Shown piece after piece: positions 1 through 16,974 of a stretch of 64,000 bases of DNA. The DNA comes from Sphingomonas kyeonggiensis (lineage in GTDB: Bacteria; Pseudomonadota; Alphaproteobacteria; Sphingomonadales; Sphingomonadaceae), in the NCBI RefSeq assembly GCF_014204495.1, contig NZ_JACHLN010000003.1, forward strand, positions 248,001 to 312,000. The letters are read 5' to 3'. The notes beneath the pieces are model-generated. The model worked only from the letters and a program-made list of their open reading frames with translations, had not been told where the DNA came from and searched no databases. The position numbers and the translations under genes were made by a program. The first letter of the stretch is position 1. Every line of letters starts with the position of its first letter.

Positions 1-951
1 ATCCTCGCGGATGTTCGTCGTGATCCGCGAGCTGAACGCGCCGCCGAGCAGCGCATTGGTGACGCGCTGGGGAATGTCGGCGTCGGTCCCCGCCCGGCTC
101 GCATCGAAGGCTAGGCGCAACGTCGCCTGCGGGGCGCCGGGGCGATCGACCAGCACGATCTTCGGACCCGGCTGGTGCGGGCTCTGCAGCACCACCGGAT
201 CGGGACCGGCCTGCCAGCCGGCGAACGCCTTCTCGATCGCCGCCTTCACCGCCGCCGTGTCGAACCGGCCGGCGACATAGAGCCGCGCGCGCTTCGCGCC
301 GAACTGGCCGGCATGGAAGGCCTTCACCTGGTCGATCGTATAGCCCTGGAGCTGCGCCGCGCTCGGGATGATCCGGCCATAGGGGTGGCTGGTGCCATAG
401 ACGGTGCGGCCCAGCGCAACGTCCGCCAGCGTGCCCGGCTGCGACAGCGCGACCGAGAGCTGGCGGCCGAGATTGGCCTTCACCCGGGCAAGCTCGCTCG
501 CCGGCAGCGTCGGGCGGACCGCCACGTCGCTAAGCAGCTGGATCGCATCCGGCGCATATTCGGAAAGCACATTGGTGCTCACCGTGGTCGACTGCATGCC
601 GGCGCTGACGTTGAGCTGGCCGCCCATCCCCGCCGCGGCGGCGGCGAGATCGGACGCGGTCTTGCCGGCGGCACCTTCCTTCATCAGCGCGCCGGTGACT
701 TCGGACAGCCACACCGCATCGCCTTCATTGACCGCGCCGGCGCGGACGCGCAGCGACACGACCGTCTTGGGGGCGATGCCATAGGGGATCAGCGTGACCT
801 GCAGCCCGTTGGGGAGCGTATAGGTCTCGGTCGCCGGCAGCGTGAACGGCTTGGGATCGGCGATCGGCGGCGCGGGCGGGAACCTGTCCTGCGCCAGCGC
901 CGGGGTGGTGACGGCGACCAGCGCCGTGAATGCGAGGAGCGCGCGCTTCAT
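1..951 (-). CDS. M16-family peptidase homologue without the zinc site (partial, runs off left edge)
   Basis: The minus-strand frame is open from the ATG at 951 to the window edge, giving 317 codons of an incomplete protein. It starts with a cleavable signal peptide (hydrophobic residues 4-19, then ALAQD), so the protein is exported. The sequence after residue 35 follows the M16 (pitrilysin/insulinase) fold: TYTLPNGLQVTL is the usual first strand. Where an active M16 enzyme has HxxEH, this protein has WLSEVTGALM (residues 81-90), so both histidines are missing and it is unlikely to be catalytic. Its start codon overlaps the stop of the upstream M16 gene by one base, so the two are co-translated. 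Active/inactive M16 pairs that work as a two-chain protease are known in bacteria and in mitochondrial processing peptidase. The pairing here is inferred from gene order. Confidence 0.85.
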   Translation of the reverse strand, partial: MKRALLAFTALVAVTTPALAQDRFPPAPPIADPKPFTLPATETYTLPNGLQVTLIPYGIAPKTVVSLRVRAGAVNEGDAVWLSEVTGALMKEGAAGKTASDLAAAAAGMGGQLNVSAGMQSTTVSTNVLSEYAPDAIQLLSDVAVRPTLPASELARVKANLGRQLSVALSQPGTLADVALGRTVYGTSHPYGRIIPSAAQLQGYTIDQVKAFHAGQFGAKRARLYVAGRFDTAAVKAAIEKAFAGWQAGPDPVVLQSPHQPGPKIVLVDRPGAPQATLRLAFDASRAGTDADIPQRVTNALLGGAFSSRITTNIRED

Positions 952-2342
952 CACTTGCCTCCCTTGGCCTGGGCACCCGGCTCGATGACGTAGACCGAGC
1001 GGTTGGTCGTGCGGAGATATTCCTGGGCGGTCTTCCGGATCAGCTCGGGCGTCACCTTGGCGAAGCCCTGCTCGATCCGGTTCACCGCGGTCGGATCATT
1101 GTCGAACAGCGCATAGACGGCGAGCAGGTCGATCAGCCCTACCCGGCCGCCCCCGTCGATCGTGCCGTACAGGTCCGAGCGCATCTTGGTGCGGGCGCGC
1201 TGCAGTTCGGCGGCGCTCACCGGCTTGGTGCGCAGTTCCTCGATCACCTCGTCCACCGCCCTGGTGATCTGCGCGGTGCTGTGGGTCGGGTCATGGGTGA
1301 AGCTGAAGCTCCACAGCATCGGCCCGCGATAGTTGAACATGTTGCCCAGATCGGCATTGATCCCGCCCGACAGCTCGCCGGTGATGCCGGTATCGGTCAC
1401 CAGCTTGCGGAACAGCCGGCTGTCATCGCCCTGGACGAGGATCTGGTCGATCAGCCCCATCGCATACCATTCGGGCGTGCCGCGATCGGGCACGTGATAG
1501 CCGGCGGCATAACCGGGCTTGGGCGCCAGCGCATCGACCCGGCTCTTGAACTTCTCGGCGGTCTGGCGCGGCTCGGAAATGTCCGGCTGCTTGACCGGCG
1601 CGGCCGAGGGGATCGGGGCGAAATACTTCTCCACCATCGCCCGGGTCGCGGCGTAATCGATGTCGCCGGCGATCACGAGCACGGCGTTGTTCGGCCGGTA
1701 GAACTCCCTGGAGAAGGCCTGGGCGTCGGGCACCGTCGCCGCCTCGATCTCCTTCAGATCGCCGTAGAAATTGTGGCTGTTGTACCAGTTGGTGTTGGCC
1801 AGCATCGGCAGGTCGATCCACGGCCAGGTGCTGTAGGGCTGGTTGAGGACGTTGACCTTGACCTCGTTGCCGACCACGCCCTGCTGGTTCTTGAGCACGA
1901 CATCGTCGATCACCGGATTCTCCATCCGATCCGCCTCGAGCCACAGCATCCGCTCGAGCGCGCCCGAAGGGACGATCTCGTAATAGTTGGTGAAGTCGAA
2001 GCGGGTGGAGCCGTTGTTGACCCCGCCCGAATTGGTGATCGTGGTGTCGAACACGCCCTTGGGCGCGTGCTTCGATCCCTGGAACATCAGATGCTCGAAC
2101 AGATGGGCGAAGCCGGTGCGGTCCCGCGGCTCCACGCGGAAGCCGATGCCGTAATAGACACCGACCGTCACCGTCGGCGCGATCGTATCCTTGGTCAGGA
2201 CGACGCGCAGGCCGTTGGGCAGCGTGAAATATTGCGTGTCGACATGCAGCTTGCTCGCCGCGGCGGGCTGCGCCGCCTGGGCATGCGCGAGCGCGGGAAG
2301 CGCAGTCGCGGCCAGTGCGAGCGCGAGGCTCCATTTACGCAT
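951..2342 (-). CDS. M16-family zinc metalloprotease, active-site subunit
   Basis: A 463-residue exported protease. The start at 2342 is chosen because it gives a standard signal peptide (MRKWSLALALAATALPALAHAQ) and has AGGAACTG just upstream; longer readings run through the repeat-rich spacer. The inverted zinc motif HLFEH lies at residues 80-84 (ligands H80 and H84, catalytic E83), with E160 in NEVK as the likely third ligand. N- and C-terminal M16 halves follow. The stop overlaps the start of a second M16 protein that lacks the motif. It probably degrades peptides or small proteins in the periplasm; the substrate cannot be told from sequence. Confidence 0.93.
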   Translation of the reverse strand: MRKWSLALALAATALPALAHAQAAQPAAASKLHVDTQYFTLPNGLRVVLTKDTIAPTVTVGVYYGIGFRVEPRDRTGFAHLFEHLMFQGSKHAPKGVFDTTITNSGGVNNGSTRFDFTNYYEIVPSGALERMLWLEADRMENPVIDDVVLKNQQGVVGNEVKVNVLNQPYSTWPWIDLPMLANTNWYNSHNFYGDLKEIEAATVPDAQAFSREFYRPNNAVLVIAGDIDYAATRAMVEKYFAPIPSAAPVKQPDISEPRQTAEKFKSRVDALAPKPGYAAGYHVPDRGTPEWYAMGLIDQILVQGDDSRLFRKLVTDTGITGELSGGINADLGNMFNYRGPMLWSFSFTHDPTHSTAQITRAVDEVIEELRTKPVSAAELQRARTKMRSDLYGTIDGGGRVGLIDLLAVYALFDNDPTAVNRIEQGFAKVTPELIRKTAQEYLRTTNRSVYVIEPGAQAKGGK

Positions 2343-2691
2343 CAGTTCCTCCGAAGGATGAGTCGAAGGTGAGTTATTCCATCGGCACACCGAGATGGGA
2401 AGAGGTTTAGGGGGTTTCGCTCCACGGAGCGTCTCCGGGTTCAGATGCAGCGGCTGGTTCAGCGGTTCCCCGGCGAAAGCCGGGCCCCAGGGCCACAAGC
2501 GGGACGGCAGAGAAACCCTGGGCCCCGGCTTTCGCCGGGGAACAGAGAGCTGAATGGTTGATACCCGAAACCCCGCCGCATGAGATCCCGGCTTTCGCCG
2601 GGATGACGAATGGGGGCGGCCAGAGAGTGCGCTGATGAGATGACGCGGGATGCGGGGGAGGATGCAGTGGCGGCCCCTCCCCCGTTTCGCC
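2343..2691. repeat. Gene-free spacer with three REP-like GC palindromes
   Basis: There is no credible gene in this 349-base gap. It holds copies of a short palindromic element built on CCCGGC-GAAA-GCCGGG: one near 2466-2484, one at about 2522-2542 in opposite orientation, and one at about 2584-2608 ending GGGATGACG. The same core recurs at 45401-45420 and 45453-45477, and a half copy lies near 46849-46860. The spacing and intergenic placement resemble REP/BIME elements. They may also act as folded 3' ends for the CocE-like gene's neighbour. The family is defined only by eye here. Confidence 0.75.
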
Positions 2692-4641
2692 TTACTTCTG
2701 CGCGTTCGCCGACTGGTCGAGCGGCACCACGGGCAGCAGCACGCTGCTCGAGTTCGCGCCGCCATACATCAGCGTCACGGTCGCCTTCTGATAGTCTTCC
2801 GGCTTGGCGAAGAAGATGTTCGGCACGAACTTCTGCGGGTTGCGGTCATAGACCGGGAACAGGCTCGACTGGACCTGCACCATGATCCGGTGGCCCGGCT
2901 GGAAGACGTGGTTCACCGTCGGCAGGCGGAACTTGTATTCCTGCACCTTGTTCGCCGGAATGGCGGTCGGGTGCTCGAACGAGTTGCGATAGCGACCGCG
3001 GAAGATGTCCATCGAGATCGGCAGCTGGAACCCGCCCATCTCCTTCTTCGTCACATAGTCGTCCGGATAGACGTCGATCACCTTGACCACGAAGTCACCG
3101 TCGGTGCCCGTGGTCTTGGCGAAGATGTCCGCCAGCGGCGCGCCCGAGACGCGGACCGGGGCGGTCAGCACATCGGTGACATAGGTCATCACGTCCGGCC
3201 GGCCATCGACGAAGCGCTGGTCGGTGACGAGATAGGTCGACCAGCGACCGTCCTGGAAGTTCACCGGACGCGGCAGATGCGGCACCGGCTTGGCGGGATC
3301 GGAAACATAGCTGTCCGAGCCGGCGGCCGGCTTGTCGAAGCCGAGGCTCTCGGCGGGCTTCAGGTAGATCGGAGTCAGCTTGGCGTCGCAATTGGCCTCG
3401 CAGGCGAGCGGCCACTTGTTGAGATAGTCCCAGCGGTTCTCGCCGGTGTTGTAGAAGCTCGCCTTGGCCGGGGTGAAGGGCGGTGCGCCGTCCTTCAGAT
3501 AGGCGTTGAAGAAGGGCAGCAGGATATCGCGGCGCGCCTGGAGCGCGGTGTCGCCCTCGAAGTTGAGCTGGCCGAGCGTCGAGCCGTTATAGTTGAAGCC
3601 TGAATGGCGCCACGGGCCCATCAGCAGGAAGTTCTTGTCGGCCTGCGGAGTCTTCTGCAGCTCCTCCCAGGCGTGGATCGCGCCGTACATGTCCTCGTGA
3701 TCCCAGATGCCCTGCTCCCAGAGCGTCGGGATGTTCGAGGGGTTGGCGGCGAGCAGCTTGTCGAGCGCCTGGCCCTGCCAGAAGGCGTCATAGGAGACGT
3801 GCTGGCTCATCTTGTTCCAGGCGGGCAGCTGGTCGTAGCCGAACTTCTTGGCCCAGTCGCCGGCCGAGCCGACCTTGCGGAAGGTCTCGTAGTCGTCCCA
3901 GTCGGGGCGCGGCGGGGCCTTGCCGGCGCCCTTGTAGCCGGTCTGCGCGCCGATCCAGCCGATATTGGCGAGACGGAAGGCGCCGTGGTGGAACCAGTCG
4001 TCGCCCATCCAGCCGTCGATCATCGGGCTCTCGGGCGCGGCGACCTTGAGCGCCGGGTGCGGGCCCATCAGCGCCATCACCACGGTGAAGCCCTCGTACG
4101 ACGAGCCGAGCATGCCGACCTTGCCGTTGGTCTCCGGGACGTTCTTCACCATCCAGTCGATCGAATCATAGGCGTCGGTGATGTGGTCGACCTTGGTCGG
4201 GTTCAGCGGGCCGACCGGCGGGCGGGTGATGACGTAATCGCCTTCCGACTTGTACTTGCCGCGAATGTCCTGGAACACGCGGATATAGCCCGCCTTGACG
4301 AACACCTCGTCGCCCTCGGGCAGCGTGTTGATCATCTTGCCGCTCTCGGTGCGGACGACGCGGCCGGCGGCGTTATAGGGGGTGCGGGTGAACAGGATCG
4401 GGGCGTTCTTCGCGCCCTTCGGGATGATCATCACCGTGTAGAGCTTCACCCCGTCGCGCATCGGGATCATCACTTCGCGCTTGATATAGTCGGCCGGGAG
4501 CGCGGGCGGCTGGAAGTTGGGCGGGATATCGTTGAACGCGGCGGGCGCCTGGGCCGGCGCGGGGCTTTCCTGGGCCTGGACGGCGGTGGCGGTGAGGATC
4601 GCGGTCCCCGCGGCCAGTGCGAGCAACGACTTCTTGTTCAT
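2692..4641 (-). CDS. CocE/NonD-family exported alpha/beta hydrolase (S15-like)
   Basis: A 649-residue protein with a signal peptide (residues 1-24, ending VQAQ). The N-terminal alpha/beta hydrolase domain opens with REVMIPMRDGVKLYT, the hallmark of the X-Pro dipeptidyl peptidase S15/CocE family. The nucleophile elbow GSSYEG at residues 179-184 puts the catalytic serine at S181. The C-terminal half (from about residue 420) is the beta-sandwich domain typical of cocaine esterase and glutaryl-7-ACA acylase. Length matches the family. The likely job is hydrolysis of an ester, amide or acyl-peptide bond in the periplasm; exact substrate unknown. A strong hairpin separates it from the next gene upstream, so it probably has its own promoter. 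Confidence 0.9.
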   Translation of the reverse strand: MNKKSLLALAAGTAILTATAVQAQESPAPAQAPAAFNDIPPNFQPPALPADYIKREVMIPMRDGVKLYTVMIIPKGAKNAPILFTRTPYNAAGRVVRTESGKMINTLPEGDEVFVKAGYIRVFQDIRGKYKSEGDYVITRPPVGPLNPTKVDHITDAYDSIDWMVKNVPETNGKVGMLGSSYEGFTVVMALMGPHPALKVAAPESPMIDGWMGDDWFHHGAFRLANIGWIGAQTGYKGAGKAPPRPDWDDYETFRKVGSAGDWAKKFGYDQLPAWNKMSQHVSYDAFWQGQALDKLLAANPSNIPTLWEQGIWDHEDMYGAIHAWEELQKTPQADKNFLLMGPWRHSGFNYNGSTLGQLNFEGDTALQARRDILLPFFNAYLKDGAPPFTPAKASFYNTGENRWDYLNKWPLACEANCDAKLTPIYLKPAESLGFDKPAAGSDSYVSDPAKPVPHLPRPVNFQDGRWSTYLVTDQRFVDGRPDVMTYVTDVLTAPVRVSGAPLADIFAKTTGTDGDFVVKVIDVYPDDYVTKKEMGGFQLPISMDIFRGRYRNSFEHPTAIPANKVQEYKFRLPTVNHVFQPGHRIMVQVQSSLFPVYDRNPQKFVPNIFFAKPEDYQKATVTLMYGGANSSSVLLPVVPLDQSANAQK

Positions 4642-4697
4642 GTGATGTTATCTCCCTGAGGAATGGCTTCTCGTAGGCCCAAATCCCTCCGCAAGGA

Positions 4698-4735
4698 AAG
4701 AGCCCGCTCCTCCCTTTCGGAAGAAGCGGGCTCTT
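4698..4735 (-). terminator. Hairpin terminator after the Pro/Ala-rich membrane protein gene
   Basis: AGAGCCCGCT pairs with AGCGGGCTCT around a roughly 17-base loop, directly downstream of the stop at 4757 on the minus strand. The descending arm ends in CTCTTTCC, a modest U-rich tail. Confidence 0.75.
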
Positions 4736-4756
4736 GTGTCCTCGATATGTCAGGGA

Positions 4757-6046
4757 TCAGGCGTGCTCGGGTTGGCCGTAGAGTTCGGCGGCAAGGTCGT
4801 CGGTCACGTGCGGGCGCGACGCGCCGATCGCCCCGATGCCGCCTTCATAGGCCGGGCGGCCGATCCGGAACGCGGCGGCGGTGCGCGCCTCGCTGCCGTC
4901 CGGCAGGGTGTAGCGGGCCTCGGCGACGACGACCGGGTTGAAGACGCGGCCCAGGTCGCCCTTCGGCACCGCGAGGTGGGCGTCGACCCGGGTGCCGTCG
5001 CCCGGCTCGATCGAGACCGGCGGGACGATCGTGTCGGCGCGGCGCTCGGTGAGCATGCGCTCCATCTCGCTGCCCTCGGCCTCATCGGCGAGCATGAAGC
5101 TCGAGATGCGGACGTTGCGAGCCTCGGTGTCGCCCGAATTGCCGACGGTCAGCTCGAAATCGACCATCGCCTCCTCCTCGGTGGTGCCGGCGCTCACCGG
5201 GCGCAGGCCGAGCTCGATCCACGGGCGGTGCGCGACCGGGGCGGTGGCGTCGGCGACGCCGGCAAGGTCGTCCTTGCTGGCATCGGCGAGCTCGGCTTCC
5301 TGCTCGGCGACGACCGGCTCGATCGCGGGCGGGACGACGCGCGGATCGATGCGCTCGTTGACGGGCGGGACGATCACGGCGGCGTCGGGCGCGGCAACCG
5401 GCTCCACGGCGACGGGGGCGACATAGGCGGGCTCGACATAGACCGGATCGGTGGTGGTCGCCTCGTCGTTGCGGCGGCGACGGGCGAGCAGGAACACGGC
5501 AAGGCCGGCGACCAGCAGCGCGACGCCGCCGAGCAGCCACGGCCAGGCGATGCTGGTGCTGCTGGTCTGCTCGGTCGTGGTGGCGGTGTCCGCCGTCACC
5601 GGCGCGGCGGCTTCGGGCGCGGGCGCGGGCTCGACCTGGGGCGGCAGCGGCTCGGGCGCGGTCTGCACCGGCGGCGACGGCGGGGCGACCGGGGTCTCGG
5701 CGGTCGGCGCCGGGGCGGCCTGGCGCGCGGGGGCCGGCGCGGTGCGCGTGGTGGTGGTGGTGGTAGTCCGCGTCGTGGTGGTGCGGGTAGCGGTCGCGCG
5801 GCGCTCGGCCGGCGCCGGCGCATCCGCGGCGGCGGCACCGCGCTGCTGCTCCTCGACCGACGGGATCGACTGGACGACCGGGGCCGAGGGCTGGATCACC
5901 ACCTGCGGCTGGGCCGCCGGCGCGGGCGCAGGTGCCGGAGTCGTCATGATCGGCGGCGGCGTCACCTGCTGGGGAGCGTCCTGCGCGAAGGCAGGAACGG
6001 CGAGGAAAGCGGCGCCGAGAAACAGCGCGGCACGGGTGGTACGCAT
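4757..6046 (-). CDS. Exported Pro/Ala/Thr-rich protein with one membrane span (hypothetical)
   Basis: A 429-residue protein of unknown function. The start at 6046 has GGAGAG seven bases upstream and gives a signal peptide (MRTTRAALFLGAAFLAVPAFAQ). Residues about 25-165 are low complexity, rich in Pro, Ala and Thr, with runs of Arg-Thr/Thr repeats. One transmembrane helix follows (WPWLLGGVALLVAGLAVFLL) and then RRRRN, so the remaining ~235 residues are predicted cytoplasmic if the first hydrophobic segment is cleaved. The C-terminal part has short beta-rich stretches with EARNVRIS and ARYTLPDGSEART and resembles an immunoglobulin-like or DUF11-like fold; this is an impression only. It stands alone with a terminator after it. 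Confidence 0.75.
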   Translation of the reverse strand: MRTTRAALFLGAAFLAVPAFAQDAPQQVTPPPIMTTPAPAPAPAAQPQVVIQPSAPVVQSIPSVEEQQRGAAAADAPAPAERRATATRTTTTRTTTTTTTRTAPAPARQAAPAPTAETPVAPPSPPVQTAPEPLPPQVEPAPAPEAAAPVTADTATTTEQTSSTSIAWPWLLGGVALLVAGLAVFLLARRRRNDEATTTDPVYVEPAYVAPVAVEPVAAPDAAVIVPPVNERIDPRVVPPAIEPVVAEQEAELADASKDDLAGVADATAPVAHRPWIELGLRPVSAGTTEEEAMVDFELTVGNSGDTEARNVRISSFMLADEAEGSEMERMLTERRADTIVPPVSIEPGDGTRVDAHLAVPKGDLGRVFNPVVVAEARYTLPDGSEARTAAAFRIGRPAYEGGIGAIGASRPHVTDDLAAELYGQPEHA

Positions 6047-6177
6047 TACAGGTCTCTCCTTCATGTCGCAGGTTCAATGAATGGAACCCGGATTCCGTCG
6101 CGAAGGAGGCTCGAAACTGCGATGAACAGTGGGAGGGAAGCGATGAATAACGCTGTTAATTCAACGTTCACGCAGGA

Positions 6178-7455
6178 TTAGGCCGTCTGCATTTCCTGCT
6201 CGATCCCCAAAAGGATGAACTCGGCGGGACGCGCTATCGCCACCCCGATCTCGAGACGCAGCCTGCCCTCCGCCACGTCCTGCGCCGTCATCGTCGTGCC
6301 CAGCCCGACCAATACGAAATAGGCGTCGGAGGGCTTGGCACCCTGCAAGGCGCCCGCTTGCCACAAGGTGACAAGGAAGTTCTCGACCATGGCCTTCACC
6401 CTGCCCCAGGTCGAACTGTTGTTGGGCTCGAAGGCGAAGGCCTGCATCGCCCGGTCAATCGACTGCTCGACATAGATGCAGGCACGGCGGACCGCGAGAT
6501 AGCGCCAATCGTCGCTGTTCCCGTCGAGCGTGCGCGCACCCCAGACCACGAGATTGTAGCCGGGGATGAAACGGAGGATGTCGACGGCCACGCCGTCCAG
6601 CGGCGCGTTGAAATCCCCCTGCTCGTCGCCGCCCATTCGAAAAGCCAGATCCGCGACGCCGCCGGACTGCGGATCCGCGACGACCTCGAACTGAACGCCG
6701 GCGGGCGGGACCCAGACGCCTTTCGCAAGATCGCTCCGCGCCCAGACCCCGGCAACCGCGCCGCTGGGCGGGGTGACCAGGTCGGCACCCGGCCCGCCCG
6801 GATATTGCAGCTTCAGCGCCGGGGCATAGGCCGCGCCATAGCTTGCAAATTCCGCAACCGGCGCCAGCGCCGCGCCGAGATCGGCGCGCGCCTGGCGAAG
6901 CGCCGGCAGGTCGGCTGCCTGAATGCAGCCGGGCAGATCGAGGATCGCCATCCGGTTCCGCAAGGTGCCGGCCTGGCGGAGCATCGCCTGGATCAGGCGC
7001 GCATGATCAGGCGTGGAGAGCAGGCAGGCCTCGGGCACGACCAGCATGGTGATCTCCGCGACCTCCCCGGCCACCGCGAGCGCGGCCAGCAGCGCGTCCG
7101 CCACAGGCGCGGCAAGCCGCCAGTCCCCGGTTGCTTCGGGCGCCGTCTCCGGCGCCTGCCCTTCCCAATAGCTCCCGGCGGAAATCACCTGGCAGGCCGT
7201 GCCGCCATTGGCGAAGAACAGCCCGATCTGGGCGGCGAGCTGGAACGTGGCGCCGGCGGGCGGCATGCCGCCGAACCGGAACGCAAACTCCTGCGCCGAT
7301 GATATCCGCACCGCTTCGCCATAGGCGCCGAACGCCGCGAACTCCGTAAAGCCGATAAAGGCGGGCATCGCGGTAGTCACGCCCTGCACTTCCGGTACCG
7401 GCGACGGGATCTCCTCGACATAGACGCCGGGCGTCTTGTAGCTGCGCTCCGTCAT
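6178..7455 (-). CDS. Contractile tail sheath protein, isolated copy
   Basis: A 425-residue protein with both ends of the phage/eCIS sheath family: the N-terminal YKTPGVYVEEIPSP (residues 5-18) and the C-terminal region with NLVVWGARTL, DWRYLAVRRACIYVEQSI, FEPNNSSTWGRV, and the closing IGVAIARPAEFILL. The start at 7455 has AAAGGAAAC upstream. Sheath proteins polymerise around a tail tube and contract to drive it into a target cell. No tube, baseplate, spike or other phage gene is found within the window on either side, which is unusual. It is intact by length, so it may be a domesticated remnant or belong to an operon whose other parts lie elsewhere. Confidence 0.88.
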   Translation of the reverse strand: MTERSYKTPGVYVEEIPSPVPEVQGVTTAMPAFIGFTEFAAFGAYGEAVRISSAQEFAFRFGGMPPAGATFQLAAQIGLFFANGGTACQVISAGSYWEGQAPETAPEATGDWRLAAPVADALLAALAVAGEVAEITMLVVPEACLLSTPDHARLIQAMLRQAGTLRNRMAILDLPGCIQAADLPALRQARADLGAALAPVAEFASYGAAYAPALKLQYPGGPGADLVTPPSGAVAGVWARSDLAKGVWVPPAGVQFEVVADPQSGGVADLAFRMGGDEQGDFNAPLDGVAVDILRFIPGYNLVVWGARTLDGNSDDWRYLAVRRACIYVEQSIDRAMQAFAFEPNNSSTWGRVKAMVENFLVTLWQAGALQGAKPSDAYFVLVGLGTTMTAQDVAEGRLRLEIGVAIARPAEFILLGIEQEMQTA

Positions 7456-7520
7456 CCCGTTTCCTTTCGCCATCAGGCTAGCCGCATGGGCAGTTTCCGC
7501 CAAACCCGGCTTGCACCGGT

Positions 7521-7549
7521 TTGACAGAAAGCCACCGCCTACCTATATC
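7521..7549 (+). promoter_or_regulatory. Sigma-70-type promoter of rpoBC
   Basis: TTGACA at 7521-7526 and TATATC at 7544-7549 are separated by exactly 17 bases. Transcription would start near 7556, leaving an untranslated leader of about 190 bases before rpoB. The promoter lies in the 240-base gap between the divergent sheath gene and rpoB. Confidence 0.75.
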
Positions 7550-7743
7550 GCGCTTCCTACCACGGCTCCGGGAAATGATGCGTCGTCGCGCAACGCATCG
7601 GGCGAATTGGGGTCGCGGTCTCATAAGACGCTGAAAGCTGCCGAAACCCGAAATGGGAGTCGCGCGGCTTTTTCTGCGTCTTTCCGCACGTCCCGGCCCC
7701 GGACAGGGGCACCGAAATTACGGCTGACGAGGCAAAAACACCC

Positions 7744-11901
<4,158 letters not shown>

Positions 11902-11908
11902 CGGGATC

Positions 11909-11932
11909 GGGCGCTGCCTCCGGGTAGCGCCC
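11909..11932 (+). other. Hairpin in the rpoB-rpoC spacer
   Basis: GGGCGCT (11909-11915) pairs perfectly with AGCGCCC (11926-11932) around a ten-base loop. The following bases are C-rich rather than U-rich, so it looks like an mRNA processing or stability structure rather than a terminator. It sits in the 77-base gap between two genes that must be co-expressed. Confidence 0.5.
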
Positions 11933-11978
11933 TTCCCCTCCCCGCCCAGAAGAATTGACCCTCCAGAGGGACTGAAAA

Positions 11979-16265
<4,287 letters not shown>

Positions 16266-16300
16266 TCTCCTCGCGACGTTAGGAACTGACGCAAGAAACA

Positions 16301-16335
16301 CCGTCGTCCGGGCAACCGGGCGGCGGTTTTCTTTT
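16301..16335 (+). terminator. Rho-independent terminator of rpoBC
   Basis: CCGTCGTCCGG and CCGGGCGGCGG form an 11-pair stem (one G-U) with a GCAA-type tetraloop, followed by TTTTCTTTT. It sits just after the rpoC stop. Confidence 0.92.
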
Positions 16336-16437
16336 GGGGCGAGCCGAGCGGTTTGCGCGGCCGTCCGGGTGTGGCGCGATTGCCTGTGTCACCCTGCTCC
16401 GGCGAGAATGCGCGCGGGCGGGGCATTGGAGAGACAC

Positions 16438-16872
16438 ATGCTTCGCCACGTGCCTGCCGTCCTGCTGATCCTCGGCCCCGTCCCGATGGCCGAAGCCGAT
16501 CCCGCGCTTGCCGCCCAGCGCACCGGGCAATGCTCGATGAATTCCCTGCCAGAACCGGAGAAGCGCCGCCTGATCGAAGGCTACAAGCTGCGCCTGAAGA
16601 CCCAGGGCCGCGCCAGCGCCGATGCCTGGGCGAAATCGCAGGAGGAATCGACCTACCAGCGGCTCGTGGCGCAAGGTTCCTGCCCCGCCACCCGCGCCAC
16701 CGCCCCACGCCAGACCGCGAGAGCTCCCGCCCCCGCGCGCACGGCAGGCAAGAAGGTGATCCTCAACAAGCAAGGCAAGCCGTGCCGCAACATCACGGTG
16801 GAGAACCAGGTGTTCCCCGGCTTCGGCGGCGAACCGATGCGGATGGCGCTGGTGCAGGTCTGCAAGGACTGA
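16438..16872 (+). CDS. Small exported protein (hypothetical)
   Basis: A 144-residue protein not recognised as a known family. The ATG at 16438 is chosen because GGAGAG lies ten bases upstream and the first residues (MLRHVPAVLLILGPVPMAEADP) form a signal peptide. The middle (about residues 80-100) is Ala/Pro/Arg/Thr-rich. Four cysteines remain in the mature part (in GQCSMN, GSCPAT, KPCRN and VQVCKD), so two disulfides are possible in the periplasm. It stands alone between the rpoC terminator and a YciI-like gene. Confidence 0.72.
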   Translation: MLRHVPAVLLILGPVPMAEADPALAAQRTGQCSMNSLPEPEKRRLIEGYKLRLKTQGRASADAWAKSQEESTYQRLVAQGSCPATRATAPRQTARAPAPARTAGKKVILNKQGKPCRNITVENQVFPGFGGEPMRMALVQVCKD

Positions 16873-16974
16873 CGCAGTCCGGGAAATAATCCGGCCCCGG
16901 CGATTTCCCCGAACCCCGTTCGTCGTCAGACTGGGAAATACAGGACGCTCCGGCGAACCAGAAGGAGAGGAACG

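Noticed and set aside
175..4659. Long plus-strand frames opposite the M16 and CocE genes
   Set aside because: Arg/Gly/Ala-rich translations with no motif, antisense to well-recognised proteins.
7660..7690. Transcription attenuator in the rpoB leader (short GC stem followed by TTTTT)
   Set aside because: The stem is only four pairs; too weak to claim.
6178..7743. Prophage around the sheath gene
   Set aside because: Neither side has tube, baseplate, lysis, integrase or regulator genes; flanks are ordinary chromosomal genes.
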